Below, piece by piece: positions 17,143 through 26,285 of a stretch of DNA of 64,000 bases (position 1 is its first letter; every line of letters begins with the position of its first letter). Origin of the DNA: Peribacillus simplex. Its GTDB lineage: Bacteria; Bacillota; Bacilli; Bacillales; DSM-1321. The stretch spans positions 2,012,001-2,076,000 of the forward strand of contig NZ_CP011008.1 in the NCBI RefSeq assembly GCF_001578185.1, in the 5' to 3' direction. The notes under the pieces were generated by a model. The model was not told the DNA's origin and ran no database searches. It saw only the letters and a program-made list of their open reading frames with translations. The translations under genes and the position numbers were made by a program.

Positions 17143-17400
17143 TTACTTTAATGACTCCACATAAGAATGAACCATTTCTGGGGTAACTAATTTACGAGTA
17201 GGTATTAGCCTTTGGTTTGCAAGAACATTGATTTGCATAGTGATTTGATTAATATGGTCTGTTGTAAAATCCTTTTCAGCCTTACATAATTCTATAGCTC
17301 CTTGAATATAATCTTCACGTTGTTGGTCTAATAGGGAAAATTCAGTAAAAAGTTGATTTTGTTTTTGAGCATGTAACGTAAGGGCTTTATGTACACTCAT
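17143..17400 (-). CDS. DUF2533 family protein (YpbS-like)
   Basis: 85 aa. The charged helical sequence SVHKALTLHAQKQNQLF, DQQREDYIQGAIELCKAEKDF and RKLVTPEMVHSYV matches what I recall of B. subtilis YpbS (84 aa). It is a small cytosolic helical protein of unknown function. The minus-strand ribosome site (GGAGTG) and a downstream terminator are present. It is a Bacillus core gene lying inside an otherwise accessory stretch. Confidence 0.65.
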   Translation of the reverse strand: MSVHKALTLHAQKQNQLFTEFSLLDQQREDYIQGAIELCKAEKDFTTDHINQITMQINVLANQRLIPTRKLVTPEMVHSYVESLK

Positions 17401-17547
17401 TGTCCTTCACTCCTATAATTTTTTTTAATAGCTACTTCTATATTAACATCATTTTTTTAGCAATAGCAAAAACTATAAAAGATAAATCCAAAAGGTAGTT
17501 GATTCACGCATCGGATGTGATTATGAAAGAGGTCTGGAATACTGAGG

Positions 17548-17575
17548 TGAACCCAAAAAGTTAGACACTATATTT
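17548..17575. mobile_element. Terminal inverted repeat of an IS3-family (IS150-like) element
   Basis: GTGAACCCAAAAAGTTAGAC is the typical left end of IS3-type elements, and its complement ends the IS3 remnant at 55530-55553. No transposase follows here. The end abuts repeat copy A directly. Confidence 0.65.
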
Positions 17576-17576
17576 A

Positions 17577-18235
17577 CTTAGTCCCTGCAAAAGCAGTGCA
17601 ATAGAAAGTATATTGGAAGAAAAAAGAATGTTCTTCCAACCGGATTATAGGGAAGGAGAACAAAAAGGGATGAAAAAACTGAGGTTAGCAATGCGAAAAA
17701 CGGTGAGAAAAAGTAATACAGTCCTGGTATTGTTTAGTGGAGTTATAGATTCTACTGTTGGAGAAGACTTTCCAACATACTAAGGCTATGCTGTGGTACC
17801 TGCTAGAATGTATAATACAGCAAATACCATAATTTAAAAATATATTGAACTTATTTTTAATAACTCATATAAATTTCATTGGGATATGCACGAACCGCAA
17901 AAATGATTATATTCTCTTTCGGTAGTTATATAAGATACTTCTATGAAAAAGGATTTATCATAGTAGAGTACTTGGTAAAGTGAGACCTGGGCAAGTCAAG
18001 TGTATGAGAATCCTGCTCTTGGCACCTTAAATAATCCATACTCGATTAAGCGCCAAAAGTTTGGTTGATACAATTTTATTTATATTACAATGGAATTAGT
18101 TTTGGCAGGGAAGGGGTCGTGTTTGAATCCCTCACAGGTCATCAACTAACAAAGGCTCAAATCCTTGATATAACAGGGGTTTGGGCCTTTTTTCTGGATA
18201 GAGAAGGAGTAAAACGTATTACGGGACAATAATTT
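17577..18235 (+). repeat. Diverged repeat copy A
   Basis: It matches copy B (21797-22583) in ordered blocks: a coding-like block (17577-17910), a GC-richer block ending in GAATCCTGCTC (17955-18030), the block with AAAGTTTGGTTG (18050-18100), and the tail repeat with AATCCCTCACAGG (18108-18222). Relative to B it lacks about 220 bases in the middle and contains an extra 39 bases at about 17660-17700. Its reading frames are broken. Confidence 0.75.
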
Positions 18236-18465
18236 ATAATAATTAATATTTCAAGGAACTTTGGATAAGGCCTTTTGCTTATTCAGCTAACGATGGAAGT
18301 TAAAAATAAGACCGTATTTTTGGCTTTTCTTTAAAAGGTACATAATCATATTCTTCGGTAAAATCCAATTTACTATAATGTGTTGGATTACCTATACTAC
18401 CAAATACCATGCACTGGAATACTTCTTGGAAGCTCTGAACATGACGTATAAGAATATGTAAAATA

Positions 18466-18681
18466 ATGGCGATCAATGAAAGGCTTCAGAGATTAATTTT
18501 CAGCTCACAGAGAGTGTGTGGTTACAACGAACCTGTCCCCTACTTTGATATTGCGCATAATGTAGCACTTCATTATGTTTCTTGGATTGAAAAGTATAAT
18601 AAAATGCCTTCACTTAAAATGATGGTAGAACAATTTCAAGAAGAATTACAATCAATGATAGAAAGTTTTAAAGTGAAATAA
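18466..18681 (+). CDS. Hypothetical protein, 71 aa
   Basis: Not recognised. The product MAINERLQRLIFSSQRVCGY...KYNKMPSLKMMVEQFQEELQ is amphipathic and acidic at the end. It has no clear ribosome site and is followed by GAGGGAGG and a further short broken frame. It could be a remnant of a longer gene. Confidence 0.35.
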   Translation: MAINERLQRLIFSSQRVCGYNEPVPYFDIAHNVALHYVSWIEKYNKMPSLKMMVEQFQEELQSMIESFKVK

Positions 18682-18919
18682 ATAGAGGGAGGAAAGTATG
18701 GAAGAGTAATTTAAAGCAAATTCCTTTCCTATTAGGGGTTCTATTAGGGATTAATTACACTTCTCGTAGGACGTACCCTCCACTTTAGTATTATATAGTA
18801 AATATTTCCTTTTTTTACTGTGTGATTTTAATATCTCAACAGTTTATTATATTGATAAAGGAAGAATAACTTAATCTACTACTATAATGATAAGTCTTTA
18901 AAAGGGAAGTGATAGTTAA

Positions 18920-19336
18920 ATGATTTATATAAGCGATATCGAAAAGATAATTAATAACACATTAAATGAGAACAATTTGGATATTGTTTATGAATTTGAC
19001 ATTAATCTAAGTGCACCTATGAGTTATAACGTATCGACCAATACTATAAAATTCAATTACCTTCAAGTTAACGGTTATAAAGGGAAAATTAGAATTAAAG
19101 TGACTGAGGAAGACTTTGTTAAAATTATTCTTTATCGTATGCTTGGTTATTATTTAGATTTTAAGAAAAACAAACATGATTTAAGGATTTTAATGTATGG
19201 TCACGAAGAAGAAAAAGAAAAGCTAAAATCTGAAATAGAAACTAATGCTTGGGAATATGGGAGAACATTAATACCTGAACAACTATTGGAGTCATATGAT
19301 AAAATTCGTGAATTAGATAAAATGCTAATAAATTAA
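18920..19336 (+). CDS. Hypothetical protein, possible degenerate ImmA/IrrE-type metalloprotease-like fold
   Basis: 138 aa with ribosome site AAGGGAAGTG. The mid-region DFVKIILYRMLGYYLDFKKN sits where a zinc-peptidase HExxH helix would be expected (compare I-L-H-E-x-G-H-Y-L-D), but both His and Glu are absent. The C-terminal half is helical and charged (NAWEYGRTLIPEQLLESYDKI). No phage repressor or abortive-infection partner is adjacent. The relation to ImmA is an inference from one helix. Confidence 0.4.
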   Translation: MIYISDIEKIINNTLNENNLDIVYEFDINLSAPMSYNVSTNTIKFNYLQVNGYKGKIRIKVTEEDFVKIILYRMLGYYLDFKKNKHDLRILMYGHEEEKEKLKSEIETNAWEYGRTLIPEQLLESYDKIRELDKMLIN

Positions 19337-19808
19337 TGTACTCCAAGAAAATGGAGACCCGACTTTAAACTAAATCTTGAAAAAACCCCAACAAAATAGA
19401 CCCAGTAAAAACGCTTTTTAAAAAAAGGCTGAGCCTTATGAGTAATCTGATTGAGTTTGGTAAATCGTTAAACAAAAACCTTCTATTATAACAAATTAAG
19501 TAGAGGCTCCCGCGACGACAAAAAAAGGATTAATCTCCCATCAGTGCTACCCATAAAGGGCGCGACAGTCGGTGGTACACCGTTGTCGCAGGAGTCAGAA
19601 TAACGGATGGGCTCAAAGGCACCATAGTTCAACGACCTTCTTCGCAAGCCATTAAAACAGTATCGATATAGAGGCCAATTTTCATTCCCTGTGGTGAAGC
19701 GCTGATTTTTGCGCTTCATGAATGGCTAACGAGGCAGTATAGTTCAAGAAGACGACTGGGAAATGAAGTATAATTTAAATAGTCAAATTAAGAACTGAGT
19801 GATATGAA
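19337..19808. other. Accessory intergenic region without a recognisable gene
   Basis: GC-richer patch at 19500-19740 (CGCGACGACAAAAAAAGG, CACCGTTGTCGCAGGAGTC) resembles the end of a mobile element, but no transposase frame is visible. A small AAAAACG/CTTTTT hairpin lies near 19410. Confidence 0.4.
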
Positions 19809-20198
19809 GTGGATTTTAATGGATTGATGAAAGAAAAAGGATATATTTATTTGGAAAAAATAATAGAAGCCAAAGAAAATTCATTACGGTTGCTTATTAA
19901 TAGAAGCACGTTTAAAATCGATTTACCTATGGTGCAATTAGAATTTGAATCATATATTTCATATTCTGTTATCGATGAATGTTTTTCATATTCTATAGAT
20001 AATTCTGAAATATCAAAGGGAGAGCTATTTCGGATATATACACATTCAAGGTACTTGGATTTTATAAAAATAGCCAAGAATGATCGTGAAGATATATGTC
20101 CCTCTGAAAATTACATTCATTATCAGTTTCCCTGCTTAAATCACACGATTGATGTTATTTCTTGTGAAGAACCAATAGTAACCGTGGTATCAGGTTAA
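19809..20198 (+). CDS. Hypothetical protein, 129 aa
   Basis: Not recognised. The GTG start at 19809 is preceded by GAAGTG only. The sequence is acidic and strand-rich (RLLINRSTFKIDLPMVQLEFESYISY), and a late Cys pair region reads HYQFPCLNHTIDVISC. A good terminator follows, so it is probably a real gene. It could be a small immunity- or plug-type protein, but nothing shows it. Confidence 0.5.
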   Translation: MDFNGLMKEKGYIYLEKIIEAKENSLRLLINRSTFKIDLPMVQLEFESYISYSVIDECFSYSIDNSEISKGELFRIYTHSRYLDFIKIAKNDREDICPSENYIHYQFPCLNHTIDVISCEEPIVTVVSG

Positions 20199-20251
20199 AC
20201 TAACCTATGGAATTCTTTTCTTGTAGAACTAACAGATGTATCATAGGGTGT

Positions 20252-20287
20252 AATAAAAGAGAGTACAAGAAGTAGTCTCTTTTATTT
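20252..20287 (+). terminator. Terminator after the 129-aa hypothetical
   Basis: AATAAAAGAGA / TCTCTTTTATTT with T-tail. Confidence 0.7.
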
Positions 20288-20336
20288 ATACATAATCAAC
20301 CATTAATGTTTCACAAGCCTAAATAAATGGACAGTC

Positions 20337-20368
20337 AAAGGGGACACTCATAAATGAGGTCCCTTTCA
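20337..20368 (-). terminator. Terminator of the M50 peptidase gene
   Basis: AAAGGGACCTCATTTATGAG on the minus strand folds onto GTGTCCCCTTT, immediately after the stop. Confidence 0.65.
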
Positions 20369-20375
20369 TAATGTA

Positions 20376-21512
20376 TTAAGGTAATAAAGTTTTATATTGT
20401 TCCATCAAATCACCTGCATATAAGCTTGTTATCATTAAGAAAATGGCAAGCCCAATGTATAATGAGAACCAGATGACTTTTGTTTTGAGACTCGATGAAT
20501 AATAGGATTTCTCTTTATCCCTAATTTCAGTTTGTTCTTGCACTTCTTTAAAGAACATTGCTTTTATTCGTTCATACGTGCCTATATTTTCAAAATTGTT
20601 CGGTCCGTACTGGTATTCATTCGAATAAGCAGTATCCATTAAGGACCTATAAATATTTAATTTTACCTCGGTCAGCTGTTTTTCTTTTAGCTTATTATCA
20701 TCAAATAGCGGGATATGCCAACTCTTCATGTTGTTAACCTTTTCATGTAGTTGGCTTAATTCCATATTCCAAATATTAACCAGGCGAATTTTTTCTTCAT
20801 CTGTTGCTCCTGCATATTGTTCTAGTTGCCTTAAACCAAATTGATTCAATTCAATGATGTTGTCTCTTTGATTTCTAGTTGTCTCAATACGGAATTCTTT
20901 CCACCACTTAGAAATACCCAATAATAAGAAAAGAATTAAAAATGGATTTGGATGGAGAAACAAATATACAACCATTCCGATAATCCCTAATACCCAAAGC
21001 TTTGTGGAGATGACTCCCACTATACGTCCTCCATCAAGAGGATGCACAGGCATTAGATTAAATAGGTTAATCATGGCTCCAAGTGTAATAACTAAAAGCC
21101 AAAATGGATTTTCCGTTATCATAAATAGGGGGATGGCTGGTAGAAATGCTAATGTACCTAATAAAGGACCTCCGAAGGCAAGATAAGCTTCTTGGTTAGC
21201 ATTCTTGGGTTCTTCTTTAAGGGCAATTAACGCTCCGACAAACGGGATGAAAATGGCATTGGATGTTTTGATGCCTTTTCTCTTAGCAGCAAGTAAATGC
21301 CCCATTTCATGGATGCAAATTAGATAGACTAGGGCTACGGCAAATTTCCAACCGTAAACCAAGGCATACGCTCCTAATGACATGAAAATAGAAATCAGAG
21401 AACCTACTTTTGCTATTTTCAGTAGCGCAAACAACCATTTCATTTTCCCCAGGAAAAATAACCCGATTGCCCCCAAACTTAACCATCCTTTATTCGATTT
21501 AGATTCTTTCAA
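20376..21512 (-). CDS. M50-family membrane metalloprotease (site-2-protease-like)
   Basis: 378 aa. Five or six membrane segments lie in residues 10-215. The zinc motif H-E-M-G-H is in LICIHEMGHLLAAK (residue about 85), and the second motif NLMPVHPLDGGR contains the third ligand Asp. A cytosolic charged domain (residues about 220-345) and one C-terminal membrane helix follow. The ribosome site AGGAGGT precedes ATG. No PDZ or CBS domain is seen. It is probably an intramembrane protease, and its substrate is unknown. It sits between the two copies of the repeated segment. Confidence 0.85.
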   Translation of the reverse strand: MKESKSNKGWLSLGAIGLFFLGKMKWLFALLKIAKVGSLISIFMSLGAYALVYGWKFAVALVYLICIHEMGHLLAAKRKGIKTSNAIFIPFVGALIALKEEPKNANQEAYLAFGGPLLGTLAFLPAIPLFMITENPFWLLVITLGAMINLFNLMPVHPLDGGRIVGVISTKLWVLGIIGMVVYLFLHPNPFLILFLLLGISKWWKEFRIETTRNQRDNIIELNQFGLRQLEQYAGATDEEKIRLVNIWNMELSQLHEKVNNMKSWHIPLFDDNKLKEKQLTEVKLNIYRSLMDTAYSNEYQYGPNNFENIGTYERIKAMFFKEVQEQTEIRDKEKSYYSSSLKTKVIWFSLYIGLAIFLMITSLYAGDLMEQYKTLLP

Positions 21513-21743
21513 AATGTACCTCCTAGAGTAAATGGGAAAACAGATGACCCCAGTGACACTATGTCTATCTGAGCTCCTTCTTGATTTATCATCTTGCTAA
21601 TATCCTTATTATATCGTATTCGATATTCCTTTTCTTTTCCTTTTAGGAATATTTTTCTAGAATATTAACTTTCAAGTATTACTTTTTTAATAATTAAGGG
21701 TAGAGTGCACCAATCACAGAAATACTAGATGGAGGTAATAAAC

Positions 21744-21880
21744 ATGATTTTTGATAAAGAAGCTGTTGTTGATTCAGAAGACTATGGAGAATTAGTCCCT
21801 GTAAAAGAAGTGCTATAGAAAGTATATTAGAAGAAAAAAGTATGTTTTTCCAACCGGATTATAAGGACGGAGAGTAAAAA
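21744..21880 (+). pseudogene. Frameshifted N-terminal part of the repeated gene (copy B)
   Basis: ATG follows TGGAGGT. The frame reads MIFDKEAVVDSEDYGELVPV and KEVL then stops. In another frame IESILEEKSMFFQPDYKDGE continues to a stop. Copy A shows the same shift (IESILEEKRMFFQPDYREGE), so the break predates the duplication or the two frames were never joined. Not recognised. Confidence 0.45.
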
Positions 21881-22583
21881 ATGGTGAGAAAAAGTAATAC
21901 AGTCTTGGTATTGTTTAGTGGAGTTATAGATTCTACTGCTGGAGAAGACTTTCCAACATACAAAGGTTATGCTGTGGAACCTGCTAGAATGAATAATACA
22001 GAATATACCAAGATTGGAAAAGATATTGAACTTATTTTTAATAACTCATATAAATTTAATTGGCATATGCACGAACCGCCAAAATGATTATATTTTTTTT
22101 CGGTAGATATATAATATACTTCTATGGAAAAGGATTTAATGAAAATCCTTTAAAATGATAAACATGGATAAAACAATCCATCTTAACTATTTTAATCCCA
22201 ATTATAGATGTGGCTAAGCGCTCCTCAGTATGTTTGAAAGGTAAATATGCTGTTGTAATATGACGAAAAAGCTGGTCACATCTGGGAAGTGTATTCCCTT
22301 TTAACGGGAGATACTACGAGAGTAAATCGAAGCCGGGGCAGACAGGATACCCAACGGAAGTCCTCATACCGAAAGCTAGGCAGAAAAAGGTGTACTCATA
22401 GTAGAGTGCTTGGTAAAGTGAGACCTAGGCAAGTTAAGAGTATGAGAATCCTGCTCTGGGCACCTTATATAATCCATACTCGATTGAAGCGCCAAAAGTT
22501 TGGTTGTTACAATTTTATTTATATTACAATGGAATTAGTATTGAAAGGGAAGGGATCGTGGTTCGAATCCCTCACAGGTCATC
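21797..22583 (+). repeat. Diverged repeat copy B
   Basis: It matches copy A (17577-18222) over most of its length and is more complete. It includes a GC-richer, structured-looking segment at 22300-22470 (GACAGGATACCCAACGG, CCGAAAGCTAGGCAG) and ends with the T-arm-like GGTTCGAATCCCTCACAGG. Confidence 0.75.
21881..22087 (+). CDS. Hypothetical protein, 68 aa (intact in copy B)
   Basis: MVRKSNTVLVLFSGVIDSTAGEDFPTYKGY and ending FNWHMHEPPK. The ribosome site GACGGAGAG lies 10 bases upstream. The same protein in copy A is broken by stops at two places. No family is recognised. It may be the C-terminal part of an older, longer protein. Confidence 0.4.
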   Translation: MVRKSNTVLVLFSGVIDSTAGEDFPTYKGYAVEPARMNNTEYTKIGKDIELIFNNSYKFNWHMHEPPK

Positions 22584-22687
22584 TTTTAAACAAGGATCAA
22601 TGTGTTCAAAAATTTAGTGAAATGAGGTAAATGGAAGTTCCGCCCTCGTGTCCCCAGAAGAAAAATAATGGGGGTGAAACAAAAGGA

Positions 22688-22710
22688 AAGGGAGACCCTG
22701 AAGATCTCCC
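22688..22710 (-). terminator. Terminator of the metallophosphatase gene
   Basis: AGGGAGA / TCTCCCT arms lie 35 bases after the stop on the minus strand, followed by TTCCTTTT. Confidence 0.6.
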
Positions 22711-22744
22711 TAACAATATGCTTTGTTGACTTTTCTAAAAGTTG

Positions 22745-24160
22745 TTATTTCTTGATGATACCAAATTGATCAATAATATAAGGTTCTGCATTATTCTTGT
22801 TTTGATCAATCTCATAAGTTGCGGCAGTCAGTTTGTCTTTATCCATGGTGATACCAACGAAGTTTTGAATTTGGCCGCGTACCGGACGGGTGTTATTGCT
22901 TGGGTCTGGGCCATAGATCGCTGAATGATTTTCATCGGCTACTTCGAAAAGATTATAGAAAGCTTCTCCAAGTACGGGATCTTGATTTTTGTAATATACT
23001 TTTGGTCCAGCTGTTGCAGGGATCAAATAAATAGCGCCATCTGGATTAACGGTATATTCAACTGTTTGTCCTTTTTTAGTTTCCGTAATTTTTTCAGTTT
23101 CTGAAGCCGTACCATTACTCGTGATCGGTTTCGTACGTGCATAAATATGGTCATGTCCTTGAAGGACAAAGTCAATGTCAAGCTCCGCCATGAGTGGTGC
23201 CACCTGGTTTCTCACTCCGTTCGGATCCATGATATCATCATCCGTTGCATGGTTAGAAGTCGTATAAGGTCCCTTGTGAATATTAAGAATAACCCATTTA
23301 GATCCATTAGCTTTGGCTGCTTTTACATCTTCTTTCAACCATTCAATTTGATTTTCCGAAAAGTTCGCATATTTCTCAGAATCCTCGTTGCTATTGAGGA
23401 CAACAAAGTGAGCGTTACTGTAATCGTAAGAATAATAGGCACCTGTTTCGGTAGCTGAGTTTTCAGGCACATCCAGGTTAAAATGGTCGATAAAAGCATA
23501 ACTTTCATCCTCGTGATTCCCCGCGGATGGTGCAAACGTCGTGTTTAGCAAGCTTTCCTGAGAGTGCCCTAGTAGCCAATCCCATTGTTCCTCTTTGGCT
23601 CCATCGTCAACTAAGTCGCCATTATGAACCATGAACTCGGCGTTAGGGACCGTATCTAAAGCTTTTGAAATGGTTTCGGACGAAAGGATCGCCTCATCTT
23701 CCGTTTTAGCTTGAGTATCGGTCAAGTCAATAAAGGTAAAAGAACCATTTTTGGGTGCTGTTGTAAACGTACCTACTTCACTCCAATTGTTTAATGATGC
23801 ATCTCCAACACGGTAGTAGTATTCAGTATCTGCCTTAAGTCCAGTTGCTTCTGCTTTATGTACATACTCTTTTTGAGAATTTGTAGAAATGTTTTGAGTA
23901 CCTGAAAATTTTAAGGCTTTCTTAAAATCAGACTTCTTAACGCCCGTCTTTTTCACAACCTGTAAATCACTGTTCTTGGAATCCAGTGAAGTGTACCAAG
24001 TGAATCCTTTAGAATTCGTAGAATTGCCATTAAATGTAACGGTCACTTTACTAACATCTGGATTTGAATCAGCTGCTGCCAAAGAGAGAGTACTGCCATA
24101 CCCACCCACAATGCTTAGAGTCAGGGCAACTGAAATCAATTTTTTTGAGGTTTTTTTCAC
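22745..24160 (-). CDS. Secreted metallophosphoesterase (purple acid phosphatase-like) with FN3-type N-domain
   Basis: 471 aa. Residues 1-31 form a signal peptide ending in LSLAAADS. Residues 35-140 form a fibronectin-like purple-acid-phosphatase N-domain (ATGLKADTEYYYRVGD). The phosphoesterase domain shows DLTDTQ, HNGDLVDDG, SAGNHEDE, NIHKGPY and QGHDHIYAR, the full metal-binding set. It probably releases phosphate from organic esters outside the cell. It is monocistronic, with GGAGGAAA before ATG. A second secreted phosphatase (PhoD) lies at 40736. Confidence 0.85.
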   Translation of the reverse strand: MKKTSKKLISVALTLSIVGGYGSTLSLAAADSNPDVSKVTVTFNGNSTNSKGFTWYTSLDSKNSDLQVVKKTGVKKSDFKKALKFSGTQNISTNSQKEYVHKAEATGLKADTEYYYRVGDASLNNWSEVGTFTTAPKNGSFTFIDLTDTQAKTEDEAILSSETISKALDTVPNAEFMVHNGDLVDDGAKEEQWDWLLGHSQESLLNTTFAPSAGNHEDESYAFIDHFNLDVPENSATETGAYYSYDYSNAHFVVLNSNEDSEKYANFSENQIEWLKEDVKAAKANGSKWVILNIHKGPYTTSNHATDDDIMDPNGVRNQVAPLMAELDIDFVLQGHDHIYARTKPITSNGTASETEKITETKKGQTVEYTVNPDGAIYLIPATAGPKVYYKNQDPVLGEAFYNLFEVADENHSAIYGPDPSNNTRPVRGQIQNFVGITMDKDKLTAATYEIDQNKNNAEPYIIDQFGIIKK

Positions 24161-25076
24161 GTAGCTTTTCCTCCTATATATTTATGATTACTATCCCTTA
24201 GGACAGCAAGTTAAATATAACAAAACTAAATATCTATAATATTAATCATATATATTAATAATGTTAAGATATGGTATTACAGCACAAAGACAATACCGTT
24301 ACAATGCCCACTTGAGACTAACGGAGAAGTTTCTTTAAGGACTATTTTTAAATATAACCATGAAGGACATATAATCTCAGTAACATATAGTGGGGACAAA
24401 TCATACAAGGAACACTGATTGGAATTGTAAAAGAGGATAGTTGCTTAGAGGTTAAGGTATGACCATGTTAATAGCAAAATTGAAATTAGGAGGAAATGTG
24501 TTTCGACTGCTAAAAGTCTTACCAGATGGGCGAATTAGGCCCATATTAAAATTGGAAATGGCTTGACGCTGAGTAACTGAAGGCAGTTCAATCATTGAGG
24601 AAATTGTTATATAAAATTATTATACCTAATAAGGAGTTCTTATTGTACGAACGGATGCGATTCTTCAATAAGAAGATCGCTGTATATTTTTGTGCTAACG
24701 GGGTTGTTTTGTTCAACAATAAGCATTAAAAATCTCTATAATAATTCGTAGATATAAGAGTGCGAATAATGCAAGAAGGCATATTAAAAACACAGAATAA
24801 ATATAGTGAAAGGAGGGAGCAAAGTGAAAAAGGAAACTAAATTAAGGTTATTTCTTTCATTGATTGTATTAATTGGTTTTCCCGTAGTTTATTCAGTTGT
24901 CTGATTTCCATAACAAGTCGTTTTATTAACAATATATTCATGATTCATGTGGTTCCCCCGCTAAAAAATGCTTTCTTATTCCAATGATTCGGAAACCTTC
25001 GGTAAACATATCCAACAAGGGGAATTAGTTCGGTTTTACCTTAAGGGGTAAAGCCAATTTCATAAAAAAAAATGAA
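24161..25076. other. Long intergenic region with two short frames
   Basis: No standard gene. At 24498-24566 a 22-residue frame (MFRLLKVLPDGRIRPILKLE) follows AGGAGGAA. The remaining sequence is AT-rich and includes an inverted repeat-like stretch near 25060. I see no riboswitch. Confidence 0.35.
24824..24904 (+). CDS. Possible small membrane peptide, 26 aa
   Basis: GTG start with a near-perfect AAAGGAGGG ribosome site 9 bases upstream. The product is a basic start (MKKETKLR) followed by one hydrophobic segment (LFLSLIVLIGFPVVYSVV) and a stop. It could be a genuine small membrane protein or the surviving start of a lost secreted gene. Confidence 0.4.
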   Translation: MKKETKLRLFLSLIVLIGFPVVYSVV

Positions 25077-25838
25077 TCATTCATTTTGTTTAACATCTTT
25101 TAAATGACCGGAACGTACGACTTTAGTTTCTAAATATTTTTCATTAAACTCGGAGGTATCTCCCCATAACGGAATTCTGCCTGCAACATTGGCACCTGAC
25201 TTTTGAAGGGCTTCTAATTTTCTCGGATTGTTGGTGATAAGTGTCACTGGATTGGAGCGCAGTTTTTTTAACACTCGAATGGCGTCATCATAGTTACGTG
25301 CATCATCCACAAATCCGAGCTCTAAATTCGCTTCCACCGTATCCAATCCTTCTTCTTGCAGAACATAAGCCATGGCTTTACTAAATAATCCGATGCCTCT
25401 TCCTTCGTGATTCGCTAAATAAAATAAAGCACCGGTTCCTTGAGCAGCAATCATTTTCATAGCATGTTTTAGTTGAAAGCCACAATCACAGCGTTTGCTG
25501 CCAAATATATCGCCAGTATGACAAATGCTATGCATCCGGATAAGAGCATCCGCGGAATTTTGAAAATCTCCATACAGTAACACACTGGATTGCTGCATTT
25601 CCGCTAAATTGGAAGAGGCTAAAGTTTCAATGATCTTTTCTATATTATAAGAGCCTTCATTACAAAAATGACCTGCCATATTATCACATCGTAACCAGCA
25701 GTACCATTGGAATATAGTTGTTTCGCCATCTAAGTTAACGGGTAATTTGATAGGTCCGACTAAATAAATGGATTTTTCATCACCTTTAATAACGTTAATT
25801 TTATCTTCTAATATCAATGCGACTTTTTCATTAATCAT
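25077..25838 (-). CDS. Stand-alone GTP cyclohydrolase II
   Basis: 253 aa from ATG 25838 (ribosome site AAGGAGGAAG). The zinc-binding Cys set is in HTGDIFGSKRCDCGFQ (with the preceding C-H-T), the catalytic region NHEGRGIGLF follows, and the GTP-handling end LRSNPVTLITNNPRKLEAL is conserved. Bacilli normally use a RibAB fusion. This single-domain form, with an unusual N-terminal third (TTIFQWYCWLRC), lies outside any riboflavin operon, so it may feed another pathway or be a backup. No FMN riboswitch is visible upstream. Confidence 0.8.
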   Translation of the reverse strand: MINEKVALILEDKINVIKGDEKSIYLVGPIKLPVNLDGETTIFQWYCWLRCDNMAGHFCNEGSYNIEKIIETLASSNLAEMQQSSVLLYGDFQNSADALIRMHSICHTGDIFGSKRCDCGFQLKHAMKMIAAQGTGALFYLANHEGRGIGLFSKAMAYVLQEEGLDTVEANLELGFVDDARNYDDAIRVLKKLRSNPVTLITNNPRKLEALQKSGANVAGRIPLWGDTSEFNEKYLETKVVRSGHLKDVKQNE

Positions 25839-26148
25839 AAAAACTTCCTCCTTATGTTTCAAAATATTTAATGTACTGTTGGGCAAAATATTATTATGGA
25901 CCAGTTCTGTTCATATTGTACCCAATCCGCTCTTTTGGAATCGTTTGTTTTAAAAAGAAGCAAAAGTCCAAATGTACTAAAGCGAAAGAATAGTTCAAAA
26001 GGTTATCCCCTATTTTCTGTGTGAAACCCCCTGTCCATATAGTCAACTTGACCAAAACTTAATTGTGAAAGTCATGTCACTTTCCTGATTGGACGAAAGA
26101 TGATTTAACCCACTTAAGTTCCTCTTTTTAATAAAGGAGATATTCTAT

Positions 26149-26285
26149 ATGTCAGGTTGTGACGGCGGTTTTGGATTCGGTGGAGGTTTCACATTTGGTC
26201 CGTTTTGTTAATCCTCTTAATCGTTGATGAAGCAGTTGTGTTGGTTGATCCGGAGGCGGTTACGGATATGTTGGTTACTGCTAAT
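26149..26285 (+). pseudogene. YjcZ-family spore protein gene with two frameshifts
   Basis: AAGGAGAT precedes ATG at 26149. The first frame reads MSGCDGGFGFGGGFTFGPFC and stops. In the next frame a hydrophobic stretch VLLILLIVDEAVV follows, and in the third the glycine-rich tail SGGGYGYVGYC appears before a stop at 26285. Put together these give the YjcZ layout: Gly-rich head, one membrane helix, Gly/Tyr tail. The first 20-residue frame could still be made as a short peptide. Confidence 0.45.

Noticed and set aside
19486..19719. Minus-strand frame of 77 codons
   Set aside because: No ribosome site, no recognisable domain, low-complexity translation, and it lies in a patch that looks like a mobile-element end.
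22300..22470. Possible group II intron or other catalytic RNA
   Set aside because: The block has a few intron-like words, but I could not find a domain V hairpin or reverse transcriptase frame. It is left as an unidentified repeat.
22289..22630. Open frame of 113 codons in repeat copy B
   Set aside because: The translation is rich in Arg, Lys and Trp with no domain, it crosses the structured-looking block and the T-arm-like tail, and copy A does not keep it open.
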